Numbered from the stretch's first letter, positions 1 through 8,893 are shown. The stretch is DNA of 64,000 nt from an uncultured Clostridia bacterium (GCA_948472945.1 CAOKVX010000002.1:186001-250000), one strand, 5' to 3'. The notes: generated by a model from the letters alone, not told the origin. A program made the numbers and translations.

Positions 1-1138
1 ATTTTGTAAGCTGTCTTGCAGCCTTATTAAAGTTGGAAAGATTAAGCCCCGGTACCTGAAGGTCAGGATTTTGAAGCACAACAGACTCAGCTATTACAAT
101 CTCACCTATAAGGTCCATGAGCGAATCCATCTTAGATATGCTCACGCTTATAAAGCTCTGCTGTTTATCTTTCTTCTCATTATGTTTTGCGAGAACCTTT
201 GGCTTTCCGGGCTGCTTCGGCTGTATTACGTAATCTCCCGGAACAGGTTCGTCTTTCTTCTTCTGCTGCTTTTCTTCTTTCTCTATCTCACGCTTTTTAA
301 TTGTATTAACGTCTGACTCAAGGTCAATGACAGGAGAAGATGCCGGCTCAAATCCACTCATAAATTCATCTATTGAACATTCGGAGATGTCAATAGTGTC
401 AACTTCGGACGAATTATCGACAAGATTTCTTACCTCGTCCATTGATGCCTGTGTCTGTAAAAGCATCTTAAATCCGTCGCAAAGGATAATATCCGCGCTC
501 TTTTCATTAGACGCGATATCCTCCGGAATATACTGTAAATCTTCCGCAACCTCACCGAGTGCATACACTGCAGAATACGCCCTCAGATTAGCCATCATTG
601 TATCACTCTTGTAATTAATTACAATTCTGTAAAAATGACTCTCAGATGATGACACTGGTGCAATGTAAAACTGATTAGGGGCAACATACTCATTTTCCTT
701 AGGAACTTCCTTTCCCGAATCAGTAATACCATTTTTTATCCGCTCAAGAAACTCATCAATCTGGGCAACCAGTTCAGTAGAATCCCCGTCAGGGTCATTT
801 CCCTCGCGAATCTTGTCAAACTCAGCAGATATAAAATCAGAAACCTGGAAAATATGCTCGACAAGCTCCAAATGCGGAACATTGTCGGGATGAGCTTCTC
901 TGAGATAATAAAAAACATCTTCAAGCTTATGAGCAAGTTTAGTGATGTTATCAAACATCATTATTCCTGACGAGCCTTTAATTGTATGCATAGCCCTAAA
1001 GAACTCATTTATAGCAACTTCATCAAATCCATCCGAATCTTTCTGTTCAAGGGTAATTGCCTCAAGCTGTTCGAGCAACTGCCCATTTTCAAACAGATAC
1101 ATATCAACCATACCGTCTGTGTTAAATTCTTCTGCCAA
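1..1138 (-). CDS. cheA: Chemotaxis histidine kinase CheA, N-terminal part (cut by window edge)
   Basis: Reading the minus strand from 1138 gives an open frame to the window edge, so the kinase core and C-terminus are missing. The N-terminus is an Hpt (P1) domain with the motif MHTIKGSSG, His51 being the expected phosphorylated residue. A CheY-binding P2-like region follows at about 140-250, then a Lys/Glu-rich linker, then the start of the P3 dimerisation helices (VSISKMDSLMDLIGEIVIAE). I prefer a TTG start at 1138: AGGAGG lies 7 bases upstream of it, whereas the in-frame ATG at 1156 would put that site inside the gene. CheA autophosphorylates and passes phosphate to CheY and CheB. It is last in the visible operon, 49 bases after the single-REC gene. 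CheW and receptors are not in view. Confidence 0.93.
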   Translation of the reverse strand, partial: MAEEFNTDGMVDMYLFENGQLLEQLEAITLEQKDSDGFDEVAINEFFRAMHTIKGSSGIMMFDNITKLAHKLEDVFYYLREAHPDNVPHLELVEHIFQVSDFISAEFDKIREGNDPDGDSTELVAQIDEFLERIKNGITDSGKEVPKENEYVAPNQFYIAPVSSSESHFYRIVINYKSDTMMANLRAYSAVYALGEVAEDLQYIPEDIASNEKSADIILCDGFKMLLQTQASMDEVRNLVDNSSEVDTIDISECSIDEFMSGFEPASSPVIDLESDVNTIKKREIEKEEKQQKKKDEPVPGDYVIQPKQPGKPKVLAKHNEKKDKQQSFISVSISKMDSLMDLIGEIVIAESVVLQNPDLQVPGLNLSNFNKAARQLTK

Positions 1139-1187
1139 ATCTCCCCCTCCTCTCATATCTGATACTTAAATTAATATAACGGAGTTT

Positions 1188-1580
1188 TTAATTCAACTCC
1201 AGTTTTTTTAACACTTCCTTGAGCTTATCAAGGTCAATTGGCTTTGCACAATAGACGCTGCAGCCCATCTCAAATGCTTTATCAACATTTTTTTTCTCGT
1301 TGAGAGCAGTAGTCATAATAACTTTAGCTCTCTTATTTTCCGGAACATTTCTTTCCTTTTCCATATCCCTTATCATTTTCAGCGCCTGATATCCATCGAG
1401 AGCAGGCATCATTACATCAAGGCATATAAGGTCATAATATTTTTCTTCATCCAACGCCATCATAAAAGCAAATGTTGCTTCCATTCCGTCCACAGTTACA
1501 TCGCATTCTCCAAACTGTGATAGATATTCAAGCATAAGCTTTCTACTCGGAAAATCGTCTTCAGCTATAAGTATCCTCAA
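1188..1580 (-). CDS. Stand-alone receiver (CheY-like) protein
   Basis: A 130-residue single REC domain with no output domain. The acidic pair EDD at 7-9, the phosphoacceptor Asp55 in LDVMMP, a Thr in MTTA and the conserved Lys in AKP are all present. It sits between cheB and cheA, so it is probably the soluble phosphate carrier or a phosphate sink for this CheA. The start is TTG at 1580 with AGGAGG 7 bases upstream. It is somewhat divergent from textbook CheY, with an insertion (KERNVPENKRAK) before beta-4, like receivers paired with hybrid kinases. A short hairpin (GGAGTT/AACTCC) follows the stop. CheY or a CheY-like regulator of a non-flagellar output are both possible. Confidence 0.88.
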   Translation of the reverse strand: MRILIAEDDFPSRKLMLEYLSQFGECDVTVDGMEATFAFMMALDEEKYYDLICLDVMMPALDGYQALKMIRDMEKERNVPENKRAKVIMTTALNEKKNVDKAFEMGCSVYCAKPIDLDKLKEVLKKLELN

Positions 1581-1597
1581 AACATTTCCTCCTTTCC

Positions 1598-2638
1598 CTA
1601 TCTCGATTTGTTTTTCATATTAATTATATCATAAACCCTCTGCGGAATTTTCAGCAGTGGTTGTTGATAATCGACAGCTCCAATATCAAACGCCGCTTTC
1701 GGCATACCGTACACTATGCAGGTAGCCTCGTCCTGACCGACTGTCACCGCGCCTTTGTTTTTCATGTTAAGCAGACCCTTTGCACCGTCGGCTCCCATTC
1801 CCGTAAGAATTATTCCAATAGCATTATTGCCTACAACCTTAGCGACTGAGTCAAACAGCACGTCAACCGACGGACAATGCCCGTTAACTTTCTCACCCGG
1901 AGAGCATTCAACCTTATATGTCTGTCCTACCTTTACTACTTTCATATGCGCATCCCCGGGAGCTATAAGAACCTGCCCCGGACATATTATATCTCCGGTC
2001 TGAGCCTCCTTTACCGCAACCCTGCACTGGTTGTTAAGCCTGTCGGCGTACATTTTTGTAAATCCCGGAGGCATATGCTGTACTATTACAACCCCGGGTA
2101 TATCCCTGTGAAATTGTTTTACTACATCAAATATAGCTTCTGTCCCCCCGGTTGAGGCTCCTATTGCAACCATATGTATATTGCTGCCGGTAGCAACCGA
2201 AACAGGCTGTACCTCAGGTTCACGAAGCTTTTTGAGCTTACCTACCTTGACTGTGGATGCAATCTTTATCTTTGTTGCAAGCTCGGTACTCATAAAATTA
2301 TAAAGCTGGTCTCCGGTCAATCCCGACGGCTTATTTACAAACTCTACAGCTCCAGCCTCAAGCGCATCAAATACCGCGTCACTCAAAGAACTTATCATAA
2401 CTGTAGGAAGAGGATACTGCGGCATAAGCTTTCTCAAAAATTCAATACCGCTCATCCTTGGCATCTCAACATCAAGAGTCATGACATCCGGACTATATTT
2501 TATAATTGCATCCCTCGCCTCATATGGATTGCTCGCAGTCGCAACAACCTCAAGAAGTGGGTCGGCCCTAAGACATCTAACAAGGAGTTCTCTGAAGACA
2601 AACGAGTCCTCCACAATCAAAACTTTTATTTTATTCAA
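1598..2638 (-). CDS. cheB: Protein-glutamate methylesterase CheB
   Basis: 346 residues, normal for CheB. The N-terminal REC domain (1-120) carries D11, phosphoacceptor D56 (LDVEMP) and K103. After a basic linker comes the methylesterase/deamidase domain (about 153-340), with catalytic Ser162 in GASTGG, the histidine in QHMPPGFT and the aspartate in GMGADGA. The enzyme removes methyl groups from receptor glutamates when phosphorylated by CheA. The start is TTG at 2638 behind AGAGGGA; no nearer ATG fits. CheR lies 21 bases upstream, forming the usual adaptation pair. The REC gene follows 17 bases downstream. Confidence 0.95.
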   Translation of the reverse strand: MNKIKVLIVEDSFVFRELLVRCLRADPLLEVVATASNPYEARDAIIKYSPDVMTLDVEMPRMSGIEFLRKLMPQYPLPTVMISSLSDAVFDALEAGAVEFVNKPSGLTGDQLYNFMSTELATKIKIASTVKVGKLKKLREPEVQPVSVATGSNIHMVAIGASTGGTEAIFDVVKQFHRDIPGVVIVQHMPPGFTKMYADRLNNQCRVAVKEAQTGDIICPGQVLIAPGDAHMKVVKVGQTYKVECSPGEKVNGHCPSVDVLFDSVAKVVGNNAIGIILTGMGADGAKGLLNMKNKGAVTVGQDEATCIVYGMPKAAFDIGAVDYQQPLLKIPQRVYDIINMKNKSR

Positions 2639-2659
2639 TATAATCCCTCTTCTCTTTGA

Positions 2660-3463
2660 TTATTTACGATAAACCGAAGGCTGGACATATCTGTACGGCA
2701 CCGCCGCCCTGTCGACCGATTCAGTAGTTCCGACAAACAGATAACCTCCCGGTTCAAGACATTCATATATTCTCCGCAAAATATCATTCTTAACGTCCTT
2801 TTCAAAATAAATAAGAACGTTCCTCAAAAATACAACCTGCAGCGGCTTCTTGAACGGCATCGGAGACAAAAGGTTAAACTGTCTGTACAAAACCTGGCTT
2901 TTCAATTCGTCCACAACCATAAACTTGCCCGGCTCGGTTGATTTGTGGAAATATCGCCTCTTCCATGAATCGGGAAGCGGTTCAATCTGCTCCTCCGTAT
3001 ATTCCCCTTTCATCGCATATCTCAGTACGTCCGTCGATATGTCCGTCGCAAGCAGCTTAGTATCCCAAGCGCTGCTCTCAAGCGAAAAGAAGTCTTTTAT
3101 TATCATGGCAAGCGTATATGGCTCCTCGCCTGTCGATGAAGCGCCGCACCATATTCTGAGGTCCTTTTCCTTTCCTTTCGCCTCTTTTATTTCCGGCAGT
3201 ACTATATTTTTAAATAATTCAAAATGCTCCTTTTCCCTCATAAAATATGTATGGTTGGTTGTCAGTGTATTGACAAGTTCCTCTGTCAGTTTTCCGCTTA
3301 CATCTTGTTCAACCTGGTCCATGTAATCAGTATATGACGAATATCCGTTCCTCACCAGAAAGTTATCCAGTCTCCCTGTGACTAAAGAACGTTTCTCCGC
3401 AAGATGTATTCCGGTTTTATTTTCTACATAATTAATAATCCTTATAAATTCGTCATTTGTCAT
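2660..3463 (-). CDS. cheR: Chemotaxis protein methyltransferase CheR
   Basis: 267 residues, the standard CheR size. An all-helical N-terminal domain (about 1-75) precedes a SAM-binding Rossmann domain with RIWCGASSTGEEPYTLA, the classic CheR motif I, and NVLIYFEKD near 215. It uses SAM to methylate glutamates on chemoreceptors, opposing CheB. The gene starts with ATG and a modest GAG-type ribosome binding site. It is preceded 27 bases upstream by the REC-HD gene and followed by cheB. There is no C-terminal TPR, so it is probably a general CheR rather than a receptor-tethered type. Confidence 0.95.
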   Translation of the reverse strand: MTNDEFIRIINYVENKTGIHLAEKRSLVTGRLDNFLVRNGYSSYTDYMDQVEQDVSGKLTEELVNTLTTNHTYFMREKEHFELFKNIVLPEIKEAKGKEKDLRIWCGASSTGEEPYTLAMIIKDFFSLESSAWDTKLLATDISTDVLRYAMKGEYTEEQIEPLPDSWKRRYFHKSTEPGKFMVVDELKSQVLYRQFNLLSPMPFKKPLQVVFLRNVLIYFEKDVKNDILRRIYECLEPGGYLFVGTTESVDRAAVPYRYVQPSVYRK

Positions 3464-3490
3464 AGCTTCTCATCAATCCTATCTATAATT

Positions 3491-4522
3491 TTAATGCATC
3501 TGATTAACAATTTTAAAAAACACTTCCAGTATTTCCGGGTCATACCATATCCCGGAATGTTCTCTCATGTACTCAAGAACTTCACTGCAGTCATATGAAT
3601 CCCCCTTTTCCATATTGTTTGAAAAACTGTTATAATCATCTATCACACGCATTATTCGCGCTGACAATGGTATATCTTCACCCTGACACAAATCAGGGTT
3701 GCTGTCAGTAAAATCATGATGGTGGTATCTGGCAATTATTATAGCCATATTAAGAAACCTGTTTTGTGAACACACGCTGTACACACCCTCAAGTATCTTA
3801 GCGCCCCTCTCGGCATGTTCAAACTTTTCACTTTTATTACAATTTTTTGAAGTTATTTTACCTATATCATGCAGCAGAGCCGCAACCTCTATAGTTTCAA
3901 GGTAATCCTCTGAAATATAATTCTCGTACTTTGGGAGAAATGAGAGGCTTTGTGCTAGAACCCTTGCATTATACGCAAGTTTCTCAAGACGGTTATCTTT
4001 CGCACCTATTTCCATCTCCGCAACATTGGCAAGTGCAAACAAAATATGTTTCTGTTCAAGTTCTATTCTCTTAAACTGCTGTTCTATTGTTATATTCAGC
4101 TTTTTATTATATTCCTCAAGCTCCTGCTGCATTCTTCTAAGCTTGACATTTATTCCAATACTGTTTTGAATTTCAAATCTGTCATACGGTTTTCCGAGAA
4201 AGCTTACCGCTCCCAACTCAAACGCTTTCTGTTTGTCGTCGTTTGAGTCAAGCCCTGATATCACTACAATAGGAATATCTTTCGTCCTGCTGTTGTTCTT
4301 TAACATAGACATAAATTCAAACCCGTCAATATCCGGCATCGTAATATCAGTAAGTATTATGTCAGGCAGACCCTCGCCCATTATCTCAACCGCTTCGGCA
4401 ACGCTTGTTGCACATTTTATGGCATAGTTATCAGAGCCTAGTATAAATTCAAGCAGCAGAGCGTTGTCTTCAATATCATCAACTATCAATACATACGGTT
4501 TATCAAGCATATCCATAGCCAT
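3491..4522 (-). CDS. Response regulator with C-terminal HD domain (HD-GYP-like, GYP motif absent)
   Basis: 343 residues from the ATG at 4522, chosen because AAGGA lies 8 bases before it and it starts 4 bases after the upstream gene ends; a longer frame to 4588 would overlap that gene by 62 bases. The N-terminal REC domain (about 8-125) has VDD and the phosphoacceptor in LTDITMPDIDG. A coiled-coil linker follows, then an HD domain with ALLHDIGKI and later HHHDF. True HD-GYP c-di-GMP phosphodiesterases have HHE..DG.GYP at that point; here the GYP stretch is replaced by SNPDLCQGED. It may be an inactive or altered phosphodiesterase acting as an adaptor. It probably receives phosphate from the adjacent kinase. 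Confidence 0.85.
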   Translation of the reverse strand: MAMDMLDKPYVLIVDDIEDNALLLEFILGSDNYAIKCATSVAEAVEIMGEGLPDIILTDITMPDIDGFEFMSMLKNNSRTKDIPIVVISGLDSNDDKQKAFELGAVSFLGKPYDRFEIQNSIGINVKLRRMQQELEEYNKKLNITIEQQFKRIELEQKHILFALANVAEMEIGAKDNRLEKLAYNARVLAQSLSFLPKYENYISEDYLETIEVAALLHDIGKITSKNCNKSEKFEHAERGAKILEGVYSVCSQNRFLNMAIIIARYHHHDFTDSNPDLCQGEDIPLSARIMRVIDDYNSFSNNMEKGDSYDCSEVLEYMREHSGIWYDPEILEVFFKIVNQMH

Positions 4523-4526
4523 ATTC

Positions 4527-5990
4527 TCATTCCTTATTATATATATCGAGGAATACGTTATATTCCTGCATTGATTGTTCATGGTCACTTTTTCTTAAAG
4601 CAAGCTGCAGGCGGAATATCTGTTTCATAAAATCCATTCCCCCTCCTTCACACAGCTTTTTAATCTTGTCGGAAAACATTTCGGCTTTATCAAAGTTTCC
4701 CATTTCTATGCAAAGAACAAGCTTACTCAGCGTATCTTTAATCTCGGCCCTATTCTCTTGTGTACCCCACCTGAAAACATTGCTGATATCGTCACGCTCA
4801 ACCTTGTTTATTATCATGTCAAACTTATTCTGTATGCTCTGTGTCCTGTTAATATCCTCTTCTGTTTCGTTTTCCTCATCTTTTTCTGCTTCCCCGACGT
4901 CAGGCGTCAGGCCGATTACAACTGAAAATGCAAATGTCGAGCCCTTTCCAAGCTCCGACTCAACCTTTATCGAACCGTTCATCATCTGTACAAGCTGCTT
5001 GCTAATTGCAAGCCCAAGTCCGGTTCCTCCGTAATTGCGGGTAATAGAGCCGTCAACCTGTGAAAAGCTTTTAAAAAGTTTATCAATATTTTCTTTGGCG
5101 ATGCCTATTCCGGTATCAATTACCATAAAAAACAGCTCAATATTTTTATCTGTCCTCGCCACCTCCACGGCCTCCACACGGACGGAACCCACAGATGTAA
5201 ACTTAACCGCATTTGATATGTAATTATTTAGTATCTGCCCTATCCGAAGCGCGTCTCCGTAAAGTTCATCAGGTATAGATTCGTCATAGTTGACCTGCAG
5301 CGATATGCCTTTTTGGATAGCCTGCTTTACATTGGTATCATATGCATGTTTCATCATGTCCCTGAACGAAAACTTTTCTATATCTATCGAAATTTTTCCT
5401 GCGTCAAGCTTTGCAAAATCGAGAAGATTGTTAATTATCTTCTCCATGTTGTGGCAGCACCTCATCACAATATCCAGCGTTTCATCCTGCACCTTTGTGA
5501 GACTGCCCTGCTCTTTGAGGAACTTTACGTTTCCCTTTATTCCATTGACCGGTGTCCTAAGCTCGTGCGTGACGTTTGCCACAAACTCGTTCTGTTTTGA
5601 AAAGGCCGCATTAGCGTCAATCTCAGCCCGCTCATAGCGCTGTTTCCACTTGACCTCATTAGTATTATCGTCTACCCTTACAACATATGTACTTTCATCA
5701 AATCTGCACATTGTCAGATGAACGGGAAAAATGGTTCCATTCTTCCTATATGCGTTAACCTGCTTTTCATCTTCCAGTACGGCAAAAAGCTCCTCAAAAT
5801 CTTCTATATTGCTAAGCAGCGCCGGAAACAGTTTTTTTAATTGTGTACCGATAATCTCTTCATCATACAGAAACTTTTTTTTTAATTCCTCACTTGAATA
5901 CACAATATCCCCATTCTCATTAAATGCCAGCAACATTCCAAGTATAGGGGTTAGTTCATTAAGTTTTTCTTTTTCTAAAACTATTTTCAT
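4527..5990 (-). CDS. PAS-domain sensor histidine kinase (soluble)
   Basis: 487 residues from the ATG at 5990, which has AAAGGG 8 bases upstream; a GTG/ATG extension to 6026 lacks such a site. A PAS-like domain spans about 10-120, a HisKA domain has the phospho-His in THELRTPVNG, and the HATPase_c domain shows N (NNYISNAVKF), G1 (DTGIGIA), F and G2 (GGTGLGLAISKQL) boxes. A helical tail of about 100 residues follows, with no recognisable receiver and no clear Hpt histidine. There are no transmembrane segments, so the signal is intracellular. It is the first gene of the operon and lies 4 bases before the REC-HD gene, its likely partner. It may feed a second input into the CheA pathway; that is inference. 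Confidence 0.88.
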   Translation of the reverse strand: MKIVLEKEKLNELTPILGMLLAFNENGDIVYSSEELKKKFLYDEEIIGTQLKKLFPALLSNIEDFEELFAVLEDEKQVNAYRKNGTIFPVHLTMCRFDESTYVVRVDDNTNEVKWKQRYERAEIDANAAFSKQNEFVANVTHELRTPVNGIKGNVKFLKEQGSLTKVQDETLDIVMRCCHNMEKIINNLLDFAKLDAGKISIDIEKFSFRDMMKHAYDTNVKQAIQKGISLQVNYDESIPDELYGDALRIGQILNNYISNAVKFTSVGSVRVEAVEVARTDKNIELFFMVIDTGIGIAKENIDKLFKSFSQVDGSITRNYGGTGLGLAISKQLVQMMNGSIKVESELGKGSTFAFSVVIGLTPDVGEAEKDEENETEEDINRTQSIQNKFDMIINKVERDDISNVFRWGTQENRAEIKDTLSKLVLCIEMGNFDKAEMFSDKIKKLCEGGGMDFMKQIFRLQLALRKSDHEQSMQEYNVFLDIYNKE

Positions 5991-6044
5991 GGCAGTATCC
6001 CTTTCACACGTGAAACGCATCACCATAATACCAATCTGTTTTTC

Positions 6045-6073
6045 ATTATACTTTAAAAACAGTCTATTGTAAA
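6045..6073 (-). promoter_or_regulatory. Promoter of the chemosensory operon
   Basis: On the minus strand TTTACA (6073-6068), 17 bases, then a perfect TATAAT (6050-6045). Transcription would start near 6038, giving a leader of about 48 bases to the kinase ATG at 5990. This matches a housekeeping sigma-A promoter, not the motility sigma factor. Confidence 0.7.
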
Positions 6074-6136
6074 CTAATTTTTTATAAAATCAACACTTTT
6101 TTTATAAAATCTTTATGAACACAACATTGAAACAGC

Positions 6137-6172
6137 CCTTGTCACATGCATAGCGCAGTACATGAAACAAGG
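6137..6172. repeat. Imperfect inverted repeat between purC and the chemosensory operon
   Basis: CCTTGTCACATG (6137-6148) faces CATGAAACAAGG (6161-6172) across a 12-base loop, pairing except for one mismatch and one G-T. There is no clear T-run on either side, so it is at best a weak bidirectional terminator. Confidence 0.4.
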
Positions 6173-6323
6173 TCTGTGTAAAATTGTGATTTTTATATTT
6201 TATTTATCGAAATTAATTAAATTATCACCCGCACTCAATTGCGCCGCAAAGCAGAATAATCTCTATTAATTATATAGCCTGCCCTGCAGTATAAAATGCA
6301 GCTGACATTTAACCTGCTCTGTC

Positions 6324-7193
6324 CTATAACTTTTTGCCTGTAAGAAGCTCATAACTCTGAAGGTATTTGTCAATTGTCTTATCTACGATGTCCTGCGGAA
6401 GAGTCCAATTATGGTTTTCATTGGACTTCAGCCAGTCACGAGCAAACTGCTTGTCAAACGACGGCTGCGGCCTGCCCTGCTCATATCCCTCCTTAGGCCA
6501 GAATCTTGAACTGTCAGGAGTGAGCATCTCATCCCCAATTATAATATTGCCTTCCTTATCCAGCCCAAACTCAAATTTGGTATCTGCAATTATTATTCCT
6601 TTGCCAAGCGCATATTCTGCGCACTTATTATATAGCGCGATTGTGTAATCCCTAAGCTTTGCGGCATACTCCTCTCCTCTGCCCGGATATGCCTTTTCAA
6701 GGTGTTCTATACTCTGCTCAAACGATATGTTCTCATCATGGTCACCTATCTCGGCCTTAGTCGACGGCGTATATATAGGCTCAGGCAGTTTTTCCGATTC
6801 CTTAAGCCCCTTTGGAAGCTCTATACCGCATACTGTTCCGTTTTTCTTATAACTCTCCCATCCGCTTCCCGTAATATATCCACGAACAATACACTCAACA
6901 GGCAGCATTTCAAGCTTGCGGCACATCATACTGTTACCGTCAAACCTGTCCTGTCTGAAAAATTCAGGCATATCACCAACATCCACTGACAACATATGAT
7001 TAGGCAGTATATCCTTAGTGTAATCAAACCAAAATGCCGACATCTGCGTAAGCACGGTACCTTTCTTTGTAACATTGTTATTGAGAATCACGTCAAAACA
7101 GCTTATACGGTCGGTAGCGGTGATTATAAGGCTGTCGCCGATATCATATATTTCACGTACCTTTCCCTCTGTTATAGGTGTATATTCAGTCAT
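6324..7193 (-). CDS. purC: Phosphoribosylaminoimidazole-succinocarboxamide synthase (SAICAR synthase)
   Basis: 289 residues, the size of the longer PurC form. PurC joins aspartate to CAIR with ATP in step 8 of de novo purine synthesis. The N-terminal EGKVREIYDIGD, the ATP-site region VECIVRGYITGSGW, and IADTKFEFGLD with DEMLTPDSSRFW are family hallmarks. The start ATG at 7193 has GGAGG 6 bases upstream. No other pur genes are adjacent, so it is transcribed alone, probably from the candidate promoter at 7250-7278. I see no purine riboswitch or guanine-type aptamer in the 163-base upstream gap. Confidence 0.97.
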   Translation of the reverse strand: MTEYTPITEGKVREIYDIGDSLIITATDRISCFDVILNNNVTKKGTVLTQMSAFWFDYTKDILPNHMLSVDVGDMPEFFRQDRFDGNSMMCRKLEMLPVECIVRGYITGSGWESYKKNGTVCGIELPKGLKESEKLPEPIYTPSTKAEIGDHDENISFEQSIEHLEKAYPGRGEEYAAKLRDYTIALYNKCAEYALGKGIIIADTKFEFGLDKEGNIIIGDEMLTPDSSRFWPKEGYEQGRPQPSFDKQFARDWLKSNENHNWTLPQDIVDKTIDKYLQSYELLTGKKL

Positions 7194-7249
7194 ATCCTGC
7201 CTCCTTATTTTTGGGTGATTTTGTTTGAGTCTGCAAAATTAATATCTTT

Positions 7250-7278
7250 ATACTAACTTAATAAGTGTAATTATTCAA
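7250..7278 (-). promoter_or_regulatory. Candidate promoter of purC
   Basis: Minus strand TTGAAT (7278-7273), 17 bases, TAGTAT (7255-7250). Both boxes match four of six consensus bases. The region is AT-rich, so chance matches are likely; an alternative -10 TATAAA lies 3 bases further downstream. Confidence 0.4.
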
Positions 7279-7356
7279 GTACTTTTATAATAAATATACG
7301 GTCGCCGTTTTATACGTATTGCGTTTGACCGGTACTATTTACACTAATTTTCATAA

Positions 7357-8763
7357 CTAATCTTCAGCTGTATCTTCCAAAGATATAAGGTACGCTTCAC
7401 TTTCCTCCGTCAGCTCCTCCACGCTGCGCAGAGTACGGTTAATCGCCCTTGTTCGCCTGCCGACAATTTCGGACAGTGTTTTGTCGGCTGTCTGAATCTG
7501 CTTTTGCGCTTTTTCAAGCATTCCGCCAAACTTAATAAATTCCGACTTCACCGCGCGAAGAGTATCCCACACCTCCTGCGAGCGCTGTTCTATTGCGAGC
7601 GTCTTAAATCCCATCTGCAGGGACGCTAAAAACGCAGAGAGCGTAGTGGCGCCGACTGCCGTAATCTTATACTTGTCACGGAGTTCTTCAAACAAAGCTA
7701 CATTTTGAACCACCTCCGCATATAATCCTTCGGTTGGCAGAAACATCAGCGCAAAATCTGTAGTTTTAGGCGGCGCTATATATTTATCATGTATTTCTTT
7801 CGCAAATGCACGGATTTTTATAGTAAGCGAGCGCCTTGCCTCATCAATTTCCTGTTTATCATCAGCGTCAAGTAACCTGTTATAATCTTCAATAGGAAAC
7901 TTGCTGTCAATCGGAAGAAGCAGAGGCGCATCGCCATTGCCCGGAAGCTTTATGGCAAACTCTACACGCTTACCGTCCATAATCTCAACATTCATTTCGT
8001 ATTGGCTCGGAGCCAGAATATCCGAGAGAAGCTTTTCAAGGCGAACCTCACCGTATGTACCGCGCTCTTTTACATTTATCAGGGCGTTTTTCAACGACTT
8101 TGTATCGGCGGCGAGAGCTTTCATCTCGCCTAATCCCTGACCTACGCTCTCAAGCTGCTTACTTACCAGTTCAAAGGACATTGCAAGACGTGTTTCAAGT
8201 GTTTTCTGCAATTTCTCATCCACCACGTTTTGCATCTGCTCAAGCCGCTTTTCATTACTTTCCTGCAATGCTTTCATTTTACTTTCAAGTGTCGCATTAA
8301 TTTTATCTATATTCTGAACATTGGCATTTTGGATGGATGATAAACGGCCGTCGACCTGTTCGCTAAATGTGCTAAGCTGATTGTACTGTTCCTCACGGCT
8401 TGTTTTAAGGGCAGCCGTCACGTTTAATCCAATCCGCTCATTGCTTTCCGTACCGGCATTTTGAATATCCATCAATTTTGTTTCCATCTGCCGCCGGAAC
8501 TCATAAAGCTGGCGGCTTACCTCCTCGCGGTTCGACGACAGTGTTTCCTGAATGCTGTTTTGTATAACCCCAAAACGCTCAAACTGCTCCGTGGCGCCGC
8601 CTGCAATTTGTTTCTGCACGCTGTCACGCTGTTCCTCAGCTGTATGCTTCATTATAGTAATTATTTCTCCGATATTTGACTTCCTGCGTCCGATAAGCTG
8701 CAATATAATTACAATAAAGAGAAGAATAATATTTATAATACCTATAATCTCCGGCAATCCCAT
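7357..8763 (-). CDS. rmuC: DNA recombination protein RmuC
   Basis: 468 residues. A single N-terminal membrane helix (IIGIINIILLFIVIILQLIG) is followed by a long coiled coil to about residue 230, then the RmuC nuclease-like domain with RGTYGEVRLEKLL, VEFAIKLPG and LLPIDSKFPIEDY, which supplies the acidic and Lys residues of the PD-(D/E)XK-like fold. RmuC limits recombination at inverted repeats and has been tied to cleavage of DNA-protein crosslinks in other bacteria. It is transcribed alone; the gap to the upstream sensor kinase is 130 bases. Start ATG with AGGAGGAT just before it. Confidence 0.93.
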   Translation of the reverse strand: MGLPEIIGIINIILLFIVIILQLIGRRKSNIGEIITIMKHTAEEQRDSVQKQIAGGATEQFERFGVIQNSIQETLSSNREEVSRQLYEFRRQMETKLMDIQNAGTESNERIGLNVTAALKTSREEQYNQLSTFSEQVDGRLSSIQNANVQNIDKINATLESKMKALQESNEKRLEQMQNVVDEKLQKTLETRLAMSFELVSKQLESVGQGLGEMKALAADTKSLKNALINVKERGTYGEVRLEKLLSDILAPSQYEMNVEIMDGKRVEFAIKLPGNGDAPLLLPIDSKFPIEDYNRLLDADDKQEIDEARRSLTIKIRAFAKEIHDKYIAPPKTTDFALMFLPTEGLYAEVVQNVALFEELRDKYKITAVGATTLSAFLASLQMGFKTLAIEQRSQEVWDTLRAVKSEFIKFGGMLEKAQKQIQTADKTLSEIVGRRTRAINRTLRSVEELTEESEAYLISLEDTAED

Positions 8764-8869
8764 GAATCATATCCTCCTGATACTTTTTTCTACATCATAA
8801 TACATTTAACCGTATATTTCTATATAAAAATTTATCTCAGTAAGCAGCATGGAACATCTGTCAGATACT

Positions 8870-8889
8870 TTAGCTCAACGGCGCCAATT
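8870..8889. repeat. 20-bp dispersed repeat, copy 1
   Basis: The 20 bases here (first half TTAGCTCAACGG) are an exact reverse-complement match to 37740-37759. There the sequence forms one arm of a palindrome; here the other arm is missing. It lies just after the stop of the sensor kinase gene, as the second copy lies just after the stop of the xylanase gene. Confidence 0.75.
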
Positions 8890-8893
8890 GTCT

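Larger units (their letters stand above)
5991..6323. other. Intergenic region between purC and the chemosensory operon
   Basis: This 333-base stretch holds no gene. It contains the promoter at 6045-6073 and the imperfect inverted repeat at 6137-6172. The remainder, 6174-6323, is AT-rich; I see no riboswitch or convincing T-tailed terminator behind purC. Within the short leader there is an imperfect palindrome TTTCACACGTGAAA at 6003-6016. Confidence 0.6.

Noticed and set aside
71-1169. Small plus-strand frames at the left edge
   Set aside because: They are antisense to a CheA reading frame that shows Hpt and P3 motifs and runs to the window edge.
7194-7356. Purine riboswitch before purC
   Set aside because: No conserved aptamer stems or loops; only AT-rich sequence with a possible promoter.
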